Positions 1-9,400 of a stretch of DNA of 34,544 nucleotides are shown here, piece by piece; positions within the stretch are counted from its first letter, which is position 1, and each line of letters starts with the position of its first letter. A program made the translations under genes and the position numbers. This stretch comes from Candidatus Altarchaeales archaeon WOR_SM1_SCG. GTDB taxonomy: Archaea; Altiarchaeota; Altiarchaeia; IMC4; WOR-SM1-SCG. The stretch is from positions 1 through 34,544 of the forward strand of contig MCBE01000033.1 in assembly GCA_001723845.1 (NCBI GenBank), given 5' to 3'. Below the pieces are notes generated by a model. It was not told the DNA's origin. It saw nothing but the letters and a program-made list of their open reading frames with translations, and searched no databases.

Positions 1-95
1 ACTCTGAAGAGATAACAAAATAATAACATATGTCCGCAGGTTAGTGATTTTGAGATTTTTCAGATGAAAAACTTGCAGAGAAGGTAGGGTTAATT

Positions 96-644
96 ATGAT
101 AGATAATGCCTCTGTGAAAATCCCTGTTGAATGTGAAAACAAAAATGAAAACCCGGCAGAGAGAATAAGATTAACAAAAAACGAGAAAAAAGTGTTATGC
201 GCACTTGTAGAGATGCCTGATGCTAAAAATGACGAAATAACAGTCAGAACAAAGGTATCAACTCATGTGGTAAGCAGGATAAAGAAAAAATTATTTGAGA
301 ACGGAATAATAAAGCTGAGAAACATCCCGGATTTAAAACTGCTGGGTTTTGAACTGATTGCTTTCATGCACATAAAATATAAAATTGATAAGGGAAACGA
401 GCATGAACATCAACCGGCAGAGATATTCGGGATAAACAGCGATGCTGAGTCGGCAACATTTTGTTTGTTTAAAAATTATACCGATTACGAAGAGTACTAC
501 AACAGAAAACTGCAATATCTCGGGGAAAATGACCTGATAGATGAAGAACCTGCTGTTTTACTGTTTCCGGTACAAAAATTAAAACCCGCAAAAGAGTTTA
601 GTTTCGCACCACTGGTGAAAAAAGTGCTTGAGATTGACAGTTAA
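96..644 (+). CDS. Winged-HTH transcriptional regulator (Lrp/AsnC-like N-terminal HTH)
   Basis: 182 aa; N-terminal LTKNEKKVLCALVEMPDAKNDEITVRTKVSTHVVSRIKKKLFENGIIK reads as a wHTH. Confidence 0.6.
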   Translation: MIDNASVKIPVECENKNENPAERIRLTKNEKKVLCALVEMPDAKNDEITVRTKVSTHVVSRIKKKLFENGIIKLRNIPDLKLLGFELIAFMHIKYKIDKGNEHEHQPAEIFGINSDAESATFCLFKNYTDYEEYYNRKLQYLGENDLIDEEPAVLLFPVQKLKPAKEFSFAPLVKKVLEIDS

Positions 645-662
645 TTTTAAAAAAATTTCAAT

Positions 663-2816
663 TCACACATACTTCATCAACTCCTCCTTAACTCTCTTAA
701 TTCTCGGCGTCTCGGTCCTTCCCGCTAAAATATCAAGAATCAGCGACGGCGTTATTTTTTCTGATTTTTCAAGTTCATTGACAATTTTATATTTGGGCCA
801 TGTTCTTTTTGCATCAATCCCGGAAGCGTATGCAATATCAATAAGTGCCGGTGTTGCGGTCTGCCCGAGAATTGAAGATTTATTTTTTTTCCATTCAATT
901 TCTTTTTTTGATATTTCGGGTTTCGTCTTCTCTTTCTTTGCGGGCTTTTTCTTTTCCTCTTTTTCCTCTGACTTCAGCAATTCATCCTTTACTCTTTTAA
1001 TCTTTTGCGTTTCCTTTTGTTTCTCAAGAACTTTAAGAACAAGCGATGGCGTTAACTTTTCCGATTTGTGTATGGTACTGGAAACATCGCCTTTTTTTGC
1101 CCCTGATTTAATTTCAATTTTTGCCTTTTTTGCAATCTCTGTAAGAATCGGAAGGGTTAATTCATTCAATAATTTTTTATTTATTTTTAATTTTTCTTTA
1201 ATTTCTTTTTCCGGTTTTACGCGTCCTTTATCTATATTCAACAACACATCCCTGGCTTTTTTAATTTTTGCGGTTTCTTCCTGTGCATCCAGGACTTTAA
1301 GGACAAGTGAAGGCGTTACTTTTTTTGAACCGCTTATAATCTCAACCGCCTCACCTTTCAGCATTCCCGTTGCTAATTTAATTTTTGCCTCCTCTGCAAT
1401 CTCGGAAAGAACCCAGACCTCCAATTCATTCAATAATTCTTTATCAACTTTTGATTTTTCTTTGATTTCTTTTTTCGGTTTTTCTGCCTTCCCCGGTTTT
1501 TTTACCTCTTTTTCCCGGGGTTTTTTTGTTTCCTCATGCTTCTTCTCTTTCTCTTTTTTCGGGATAAATTCTTCTTCATATTCGTGCATCTTTATTTCTA
1601 TTTCGGTTTTTTTTGCTCCCGTTGATTCTTCTGCCTTAAGACCCCCGCCGTAAGCATCAAAAAGCTTCGTAGAAACCTTTTCATGTTCTGTTGCAAGTTC
1701 TTCAAGTTCCTTCAGCCGTTTAAGTACCGAGGGCATGTAGGTTACAAGCAGGGTAATTGATGCTAAATTTTTCTTTGTGATCGCAATACCGAAATGCGTC
1801 TCATGCGACTCGGTCCGCTCCTTTAACAACTGGAAAACAGCATTTGTATTGATTCTTCCCTTTCTTTTAAGGTAGTAGGAAGGAACCCGAAGCATTGCCA
1901 GGCTTTTCATGCAGTCGTCAGGTTTAACATCTTTCAGCGTCATTCGCTTGAATGAACGCTCAATTAAACTGTCAACATTCACCTTCTGGTAGCCCCCAAA
2001 AGGAATAAGATACCTTGAAAAAGGTCTTATCCTGTCGCTGACACGAGAAAGCGTTGCAAACCCCGGCTTTGATTTAAGTCCCGATTTAAAGGTAATCGCG
2101 GTTATAATATCCTGGATATCAATAACCGGCGGGTTTAGTGCATAATCCGAGGGGCGTATTTTTTCAAGGATTGTCCCGAGCAGAATGTCAATCAAGCTCT
2201 GCGCCACATACATATTGTACTGTTTAAACATTGACTCCATGCTTTCAAGGTGTGAAATTCTTTCATTGTCAACAAGAATGTAAGCATCAACATAATCAAA
2301 TAATTCATTTAAACACCGCCATGCGTTCCATGCAGTTATGTCTCCTTCTTTTACCGCGGGAAGAACACCTATTGCAATAACGGGAATATCAAATAATTCT
2401 TTAATTGCCCTTGCAACAAAAGGAGATGTCCCGCTTCCTGTTCCCCCGCCGAGACCCACGGCAAGAAAAACAACGGGAGCAGAACGCCTGTCTTTTCCCA
2501 TACCTTCAATTCTTTCCTTTAAGGTCTTTTTAAGATTTGAATAATGGGATTTAATTATTTCACTCCCCTTAACAGGGTCCTTTCCAAATCCGCCGACAAC
2601 AAGTTCATCAAACCCCTCGGTTACGCCGTCAACAAAGCCGTGCGTCTTTGAAACACCAATCCAGTATTTTTTATTTAAATTCTCGAGATTCATCAAGTCC
2701 TGCGTGGCTGAATTTATCACTATCGGGGTTGCAATCTTAAACATGTTCTTATGAGAAAACATTGCATCAACAATTCCGCAGCCGCACTGACCTGCCCCTA
2801 TAAACGCATGAGCCAT
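663..2816 (-). CDS. Tubulin/FtsZ superfamily GTPase (CetZ/FtsZ-like) with charged linker and three C-terminal ~75-aa SAP-like repeats
   Basis: GAGQCGCGIVDAMF N-terminus, GGGTGSG tubulin signature loop, NPPVIDIQDI acidic segment; C-terminal repeats ending TPSLVLKVLDAQEETAKIKKARD / TPSLVLKVLEKQKETQKIKRVKD / TPSLILDILAGRTETPRIKRVKE. Confidence 0.85.
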   Translation of the reverse strand: MAHAFIGAGQCGCGIVDAMFSHKNMFKIATPIVINSATQDLMNLENLNKKYWIGVSKTHGFVDGVTEGFDELVVGGFGKDPVKGSEIIKSHYSNLKKTLKERIEGMGKDRRSAPVVFLAVGLGGGTGSGTSPFVARAIKELFDIPVIAIGVLPAVKEGDITAWNAWRCLNELFDYVDAYILVDNERISHLESMESMFKQYNMYVAQSLIDILLGTILEKIRPSDYALNPPVIDIQDIITAITFKSGLKSKPGFATLSRVSDRIRPFSRYLIPFGGYQKVNVDSLIERSFKRMTLKDVKPDDCMKSLAMLRVPSYYLKRKGRINTNAVFQLLKERTESHETHFGIAITKKNLASITLLVTYMPSVLKRLKELEELATEHEKVSTKLFDAYGGGLKAEESTGAKKTEIEIKMHEYEEEFIPKKEKEKKHEETKKPREKEVKKPGKAEKPKKEIKEKSKVDKELLNELEVWVLSEIAEEAKIKLATGMLKGEAVEIISGSKKVTPSLVLKVLDAQEETAKIKKARDVLLNIDKGRVKPEKEIKEKLKINKKLLNELTLPILTEIAKKAKIEIKSGAKKGDVSSTIHKSEKLTPSLVLKVLEKQKETQKIKRVKDELLKSEEKEEKKKPAKKEKTKPEISKKEIEWKKNKSSILGQTATPALIDIAYASGIDAKRTWPKYKIVNELEKSEKITPSLILDILAGRTETPRIKRVKEELMKYV

Positions 2817-2874
2817 CTTTTTTGATTATTATATTAAGTATTAAAACTAAAACTAAATTAATAAAAGATTACGG

Positions 2875-2965
2875 GCTGGTTGGTGGGGGTTAGGGGTTAG
2901 TGGTTAGGGGTTGGGGGTTGGGGGTTAGGGGTTGGGGGTTGGGGGTTAGGGGTTAGGGGTTGGGG
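2875..2965. repeat. Degenerate G-rich telomere-like tandem repeat (GGGGTTA/GGGGTTG)
   Basis: ggttggtgggggttaggggttagtggttaggggttgggggttgggggttagggg... read directly. Confidence 0.95.
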
Positions 2966-3157
2966 AATTTGATAAGTTCTGATTCCTGTTCTTACCTGAC
3001 TCTTATAATCGAGGAATTATGGAGTATAACCAAAAAATCAGATATTACATCATACTGCAATTATGAATTTCAATAAAATTTTATGTGCGGTCAGGCAGCG
3101 AATTAAAATTTAATTTATTTTGATTCGTAACCGATAATTAATATAAAATTCAGAATG

Positions 3158-3208
3158 ATTTCACTTCGTTCAAACATTTCCTCGTATAACTCGGAAATGA
3201 ATAACAAA
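3158..3208 (-). repeat. Dispersed palindromic repeat, copy A (CATTTCCGAGTTATACGAGGAAATGTTTGAACGAAGTGAAAT on minus strand)
   Basis: CATTTCC/GGAAATG hairpin; same words recur at 18504-18568 and, degenerate, at 4215-4247. Confidence 0.7.
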
Positions 3209-3309
3209 ATTTTAGTTTAATTTACACGAAAATTGAAAACCGCAGCGCAGGAAATTTTTTTAAAATTATTTTTTTGATTTAAATATTCCTGTTTGTAATT
3301 ATTAATAAC

Positions 3310-3546
3310 ATGAGAACCGAAATCAATAATTACATCGTGGTTGACAGCGAAATTTGCCATGGAAAACCCACTTTCAGAGGAACAAGAGTCATGGTTTCCA
3401 TTGTCCTTGAAATGCTTGAAGCGAGAGCCAGTACTAAAGAAATTATTGAAGCATACCCTTCCCTGACTGAAAGGCATATTGAAGCTGCTCTAAATTTCGC
3501 CGCTCATCTCGTTGAAAAAAGTTTTGCTAACATGGCACCGGCATAA
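3310..3546 (+). CDS. DUF433-family antitoxin
   Basis: VDSEICHGKPTFRGTRVMVSIVLEMLEARASTKEIIEAYPSLTERHIEAALNFA is characteristic of DUF433. Confidence 0.85.
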   Translation: MRTEINNYIVVDSEICHGKPTFRGTRVMVSIVLEMLEARASTKEIIEAYPSLTERHIEAALNFAAHLVEKSFANMAPA

Positions 3547-3548
3547 AA

Positions 3549-3893
3549 ATGAAATTCTTACTGGATGAAAATGTACACCACGGTTTATTCCGTTTTTTGG
3601 TTAAATCAGGGCATGATGTGAAATTATCCCCCATGAGTATTAAAAACGGTATGGTTTTTGAATTAGCAGTAAGAGAGGAAAGAATACTTATTTCCCGTGA
3701 TGCCGACTTTATAGACCCGTTTTTATATCCTCCTTCCGGGCATTTTGGAATCTGGCTGCTGAGGATTCATCCCAAAGATCTGGAAGCACAGAAGCGCGCA
3801 ACATCCAGATTACTAAAGCAATTTTCATTACCTGAAGAATTTAAAGGAAAGGTTATCAAAATACTACCTGATGAAGAGTTTGAATTTTTATAA
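3549..3893 (+). CDS. DUF5615-type PIN-like toxin
   Basis: MKFLLDENVHHGLFRFLVKSGHDVKLSP ... ERILISRDADF; starts 2 nt after the DUF433 ORF. Confidence 0.85.
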   Translation: MKFLLDENVHHGLFRFLVKSGHDVKLSPMSIKNGMVFELAVREERILISRDADFIDPFLYPPSGHFGIWLLRIHPKDLEAQKRATSRLLKQFSLPEEFKGKVIKILPDEEFEFL

Positions 3894-3974
3894 AGATTAT
3901 TTTTTACTCAAATTTCTAACAAATTTTTCTGCCTTTTGCAAGAGAAGTATTCTGTACATGTTGCTCAATATTAA

Positions 3975-4208
3975 TTAATCAATATCACCAAAAACTTCAT
4001 CAAATGTTGCATAGTCGCCCTTTTGCATTTCGTTTCTAATTTCATTTATTTCTTTAAGTTCTGATTCTTTCAGTTCCTCAAATCCCGGGAAATTATCAAT
4101 CTTCGTATCAATACCAACCAGTAATTGCTCAATATGTTCAAGTTTTTGTATCGCTAATTCTGCCATTTTAAAATTTATTTTAAAAGATTTAATGCGATTA
4201 CATCGCAA
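3975..4208 (-). CDS. Small antitoxin-like protein, no partner visible (true start probably internal Met MAELAIQ...)
   Basis: MAELAIQKLEHIEQLLVG...ELKEINEIRNEMQKGDYATFDEVFGDID resembles small archaeal antitoxins. Confidence 0.45.
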   Translation of the reverse strand: MRCNRIKSFKINFKMAELAIQKLEHIEQLLVGIDTKIDNFPGFEELKESELKEINEIRNEMQKGDYATFDEVFGDID

Positions 4209-4459
4209 TATCCGCTCGTATGACTCATGGATGAACGGGGTGAAATTATTTTGTATTTATTGAGATAATTAAATTTTTATTTAATCAAATTTTTACAATA
4301 TTTAGATGAACCCCTCTAATTAACCCCAAATTCCAATTCTATCTTACGAAAAAAACGCACCATTGTAACCGCAGCCCCCCTATGTGAACAATGCCCATCA
4401 TCCCGGTAACATCATCCTGACTTTGAGTGCGGATGTCGCTTCACCGCTTTTAATTTTGT

Positions 4460-6190
4460 TCACCTCACCCTCACAGCCATCCCCCTGTCAAAATCCATAA
4501 TCTCCTCTGGCGACAGGTGCAGCGTTCCAACCCGAATTAATTTATCATTTTCATCAACCACAAGCACTTCATCACCGCACCTCAGGTCAGTGTCAATTTC
4601 CTTTACAAACTTACAAAAAACGCTTTTTCCTTCCGTTACAAAAGGTAATGCTTCATCGTCAACAACAACCCTTAATTTCGGATACTCAAATTTCTCGTGC
4701 AGTTTTCCTGCTAAATTCATCTTCGGAATTATCAGGTGGTCTCTTGCCCTCACCGATGCTATGAGTTCTCTCCTGTTTTTCGCATCATATATCCATCTTA
4801 TGCGGCGGGTTTTTCTTGAGCGAACAATTCTTACCTTATCATCAATTAAGTCACCTGCTCCGGAGCCGAATTGATAATCCATTATCTTTTTGATTTTATG
4901 AATATCTCTAATTCCTGACCCCTGACCCCTGGCACCTTCTTCATTTTCAAGACGCTCCGGAACCAGAATGCAGTTGAAAGGATAAATATCGCAGATTTCA
5001 GCCGGGACCTCGCCGAACGGGTGAATTTTAATTAAATTTTCCGAGCATACTCTTTGAAGCCGTTTTTTTGCATTCACGACTTCACTCCTATAATTTGATT
5101 CAAATCCCGCGTAAAAGAAGGCGGATGTTTTTGTTATTGAGTCAATCTTTGAAAGCCATTCACCGTGCTCAACCATTTTTTCAATTCCCGATATAAGCGC
5201 CGGGTGAGACCTTGCCCGCATCTGTATTAATTCCCAGAGATTATCTTCAACAATCGCCTGCTTTACTCTCCGGAGTTCTTCAAAACACACGTAAAGGTTG
5301 TGCTTTGCAAGTAATTTTTCATCTAATTCACTGATTTTATAATTCAAGCATACCGGGCATGAGCATGGTAAATAAGAAAGTTCATGCAGGTGTTTTGTCC
5401 CGCTCGGTGTAATGTACCTCCCGTTCTGCGCATACAATGCGTACGCTGCTGAATCAAAAAGGTCGCATCCCATGCCTGCTGCAATTCCAAAAACCATCGG
5501 ATGCCCGAGACCGAAGGCATGAACCGCGCGGTTTTTTGGTATGCTTTCCTTTACCGCTGCAATAACATTAATCAGATCGGAAAACCTGTAGTCCTCCATT
5601 AATTTAACGATTCCCCCGACAGCGACGAGTTTGAAATTTTTCCCGATTTCTTCCGCTGCTCTTTTTCTCAGGTCAATGTATCTTGCACCCTGGATTCCCG
5701 CGTTTATAATTAAATTTAAATTTAATTTTTTTGCTTCCTCTGCGCGGGCAAGTGTTATTTCAAGCTGCTCCTCGGCACGGGGCTTGTAGGCATCGGGAAG
5801 CGACGGGATGTCAAGAAAAGATGCGATGTCTGATCCGATTTTCTCCTGGAATCTCAGGATTTCCTCGTTTGTCGTTGTCACCGCACCATAGACCATCATC
5901 TGGTATGAGCCGGAGTCTGTCGCGACAATGCCGTCAAAATCCAGGTATTTATGAATGCCTTTATCCGTGATTTCATCACGCAATTTCTCGTTTTTCAAAA
6001 TGATGTACGCGTTTGTCATGATAACCTTAACACCAAATTCCTTTTTCAATTCTTCAATCGTGATTAAGGGCTTATTCGGGTTATAGACCGGCATCAATGT
6101 CGGTGTTTCAATTTCCCTGTTATTGATTTTTAATTTTCCTATTCTTGCTGCTATGTCTTTTGATTTTATTTCAAAATTCAGGTCTGCCAT
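4460..6190 (-). CDS. tgtA: Archaeal tRNA-guanine(15) transglycosylase with C-terminal PUA domain
   Basis: IGKLKINNREIETPTLMPVYNPN, DSGSYQMMVYG, LPCSCPVC zinc site, C-terminal PUA-like region (GKSVFCKFVKEIDTDLRCGDEVLVVDENDKLIRVGTLHLSPEEI). Confidence 0.95.
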   Translation of the reverse strand: MADLNFEIKSKDIAARIGKLKINNREIETPTLMPVYNPNKPLITIEELKKEFGVKVIMTNAYIILKNEKLRDEITDKGIHKYLDFDGIVATDSGSYQMMVYGAVTTTNEEILRFQEKIGSDIASFLDIPSLPDAYKPRAEEQLEITLARAEEAKKLNLNLIINAGIQGARYIDLRKRAAEEIGKNFKLVAVGGIVKLMEDYRFSDLINVIAAVKESIPKNRAVHAFGLGHPMVFGIAAGMGCDLFDSAAYALYAQNGRYITPSGTKHLHELSYLPCSCPVCLNYKISELDEKLLAKHNLYVCFEELRRVKQAIVEDNLWELIQMRARSHPALISGIEKMVEHGEWLSKIDSITKTSAFFYAGFESNYRSEVVNAKKRLQRVCSENLIKIHPFGEVPAEICDIYPFNCILVPERLENEEGARGQGSGIRDIHKIKKIMDYQFGSGAGDLIDDKVRIVRSRKTRRIRWIYDAKNRRELIASVRARDHLIIPKMNLAGKLHEKFEYPKLRVVVDDEALPFVTEGKSVFCKFVKEIDTDLRCGDEVLVVDENDKLIRVGTLHLSPEEIMDFDRGMAVRVR

Positions 6191-6218
6191 CTTATTAATT
6201 TATTATTCATTAAATAAT

Positions 6219-6297
6219 GAGGGGAAGGGAGTTACCACCCCCTTCCCCTTCATGAACCCTAACCCCTGAAGCGAGTTGCAACTATCGTGGCAACTCA
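6219..6297 (+). repeat. Compound double-hairpin repeat, copy 1
   Basis: GGGGAAGGG(6221-6229)/CCCTTCCCC(6240-6248) followed by GAAGCGAGTTGCAACTATCGTGGCAACTCACT; GAGTTGC/GCAACTC inverted arms. Confidence 0.8.
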
Positions 6298-6414
6298 CTA
6301 ATTAAATTTTAGTTAAATTTAAAGAGATTTTTAAAAATCTAATTAATTATAAATTTGTTTTTATTCATTACCTAACTGACTTCACAGTTACTATAATACT
6401 TTTAAATTTTAGAT

Positions 6415-9400
6415 TTAATCAAGTTTTATACCAAATTGTTCAAGTTTAAAACGGATAATTTCATCTAAATTTTGTATATCCTTTTGTTCTAACCCCAGCA
6501 ACTTTAATCTATTCTTTTTGTAGATTTTTTCCTTTATTTTCTTACTTTTTCTGTATGATTCATCATTCATCATTCCCCAATACTCAATATATAAATCATG
6601 ATCCGCCAGATACCAGTCGCAGTACCTGAGTTCTTTTATCGGAAGTTTCTTTTCAACTTCATGTTTTATGTTATGGTGATACAGCCAGTTATCAATAAGC
6701 AGTTCAGGCATTGACCTTACTAAGTGTGTATCATCAGTTTTGATTTCACGAGGTATATCCCTTTGCATATCCTGCATCTTCTTATGTTTAATGCAGTCAT
6801 AACAGTATTCATATTTCCGGGGTATCTGGATTCCGCAGAACTTGCAGGTGTTTATGACTTTTTCGTCCGACTCTGTTGTTTTTTGAGTTTTTATTTCAGG
6901 TTTTGTTTTTATTCCCTGCAGGGGTTTTGTTTCCGGGAGGTCTGTGCCTTCATGTCCCGTCTCCTTTATTCTTACTATCGCTTTAGATTTCCCTGATTTC
7001 AACACAAAAATTACAACCACAATAATCAAAGCAATAGCAATGATAAATAGCGGATTCTGCCACCAGATACTATCTTCTTTTTCTTTTTGCACTCCTGCGG
7101 GACTTGCCTCTTCTTCCTTTGATGCTCCAACATCTGCTTTTTCTTCAGCATGGCATTTCTTATCCTCGCCGCAGTATTTATCAGGAGAACAGTATTCTCC
7201 GCCGCAGAACTGCCAGATTGTTACTGTTTTATCCAAACTTTCATGATGCTTGTTTTCATCATCTCCTTCATACCACCAGTAAACTTCACCGGAAAACCTG
7301 AAATCCCCTGGGTTGTTGGAACTGAACTCTACACTTATATGTTTTTCACTCCCTGATGGAATGTTAAACCCTAATAAACCTCTCGTTCCCAAATCCTCAA
7401 CATTCACAGTATTATGGATTTCAACATCATCCGGTATTTTAATCTCCATTTTCCCGATTATTTTAGGGTTGTTTAGTTTGTTTGTAACCTGAAATGTAAT
7501 TTTCCCCGGGCTTCTTGACACCGCAGATAACACCTGAATATCTATCGCCGGTTGCAATGGTACTGAAATACAGGTCTTGGATTTACTTAAACAATATTTG
7601 CTTTTACATTCCTCATTACAGTCGCAGTGTTCGCCAACCCCTAATTCCAGGCAATTATCACATCTCTCTGTAATCGCGCACGGGCAGTAACCTGTGCTTG
7701 CAGGTCCTTTAGACTCAGGGCATTTGTCTATGCAGTCATTTCCGCCATCACCATCTGAGTCAAGGTCTCTCCTGTTTTTGTTCTGGGAGTTTGAATCATC
7801 GCAGTCAACATCCGATGTAACACCGTCACAATCCCTGTCGTTCGGGTCTGTTGTGCAGTATCCGCCTTCGCACCTGCATGAGCATTCTTCTGTTTGATAC
7901 ACACATTCTCCATTCAGGCATGTTCCCTCATGATATCTTAATCTTCCTGAGCAGTAACTGTCGCAAACCATACCGTAGCAAAGGTCGCAGTCCTGCGGGC
8001 ATGAAATAGCAGTTTCGCCTTCAGCACATATTTCATCACCGCAAACTATCGGTGCAGGACAATCTTGAAGGCAATTATTATAATCCTCTCCACTATCGCA
8101 AATATCATTTCCACAACTCGCAGAGCAGTCATTGTCATTTGCGGAATTACAGCCGGAAGAACAGCAGCCGTCACCACCCACGCATGAGTTTATTGTTGCA
8201 TGCGAGCATGATGCAGAACAGGTTCCTGCATTACTACAAGAATCAACTGTGCAGGAGTTCCCATCATTGCATTCTGAATTTGAATTACAATTCGGTATTA
8301 CACAACTTCCTGCACAGCAAATCTTCCCGGAAGAGCATCCGCAGTCGCCGGGACATGAAGAGTAAGTTTCTCCTGATTCGCAAATATTGTTTCCGCAGGC
8401 AACAGAGCAGTCATTATCGTTTGCGGAAGTGCAGCCGGACGGACAGCATCCATCACCTCCTGAGCATGAAGTTATTGCAGCATGCGAGCATGATGCTGAG
8501 CATGTTCCAGCATTACTACAGGAATCAACTGTGCAGGGGTTCCCGTCACTGCATCCTGAATTTGAATTACAATTCGGGGTTACACAGCTCCCTGCACAGC
8601 AAATCTTTCCGGAAGTACAATCGCAGTCGCTTGAACATGAACTGCATGTTTCTCCAGATTCGCAGACACCGTTTCCGCAACTTACAGAGCAATCGTTATC
8701 AGTTACAGAATTACAGCCAGAAGGGCAACAGCCGTCACCGCTCAAACAGGATGTTATTGTTGTATGCGCGCATGATGCAGAACAGGTTCCTGCATTACTA
8801 CAAGAATCAAGTGTGCAGGTGTTTCCGTCACTGCAATTTGAATTTGATGAGCACGCAGGAGTTAGACAGTTTCCAGCACAGCAAAGTTTTTCGGAAGAGC
8901 ATCCGCAGTCGCCGGGACATGAAGAGCAGGTTTCTCCACTTTCGCAAACGCCGTTCCCACATTTTTTAACACAGTAATTTGAAGAACAATACTCATCGTT
9001 CGCACAATCGCTATTAGAACAGCAACTGTTCGTTCCCGAATACCACGCCCCAACACAGCATTTTCCAGTAGTGGCATAGCATGTTCCACCACAGAAAGTT
9101 CCATCTAAACAATTATAAAGGTAGATATCCCAATTACCATTTCTATTATCCATCCATACAATTTTATCCCCGTAGCTTGCTATAATGTTAAACTGATTAG
9201 AAATGACTGTCGTTATTCTTTTTTCGGTGTTTGTTGATAAATCATACCTGTAGATACCCAGAGAATTATCTCTATCATCCATCCATATAATTTTATCCCC
9301 GTAGATTGCAGGACTCCCTTGCATAGAACCGGCTGGCGTTATTCTTTTTTCGGTGTTTGTTGGTAAATCATATAGGTAGACATCCAACTCCCACATACCA

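Noticed and set aside
628-1653. 341-aa + strand ORF opposite the FtsZ-like gene
   Set aside because: Phe/Ser-rich antisense shadow of the Lys/Glu-rich linker and repeats
2875-2965. G-rich array considered as a true telomere
   Set aside because: Internal, degenerate and flanked by ordinary genes on both sides
8052-8977. Long + strand ORFs (305 aa and 196 aa) opposite the surface-protein gene
   Set aside because: They are shadows of the Cys-rich tandem repeats on the minus strand; the minus-strand translation has signal peptide, Cys modules and a coherent architecture
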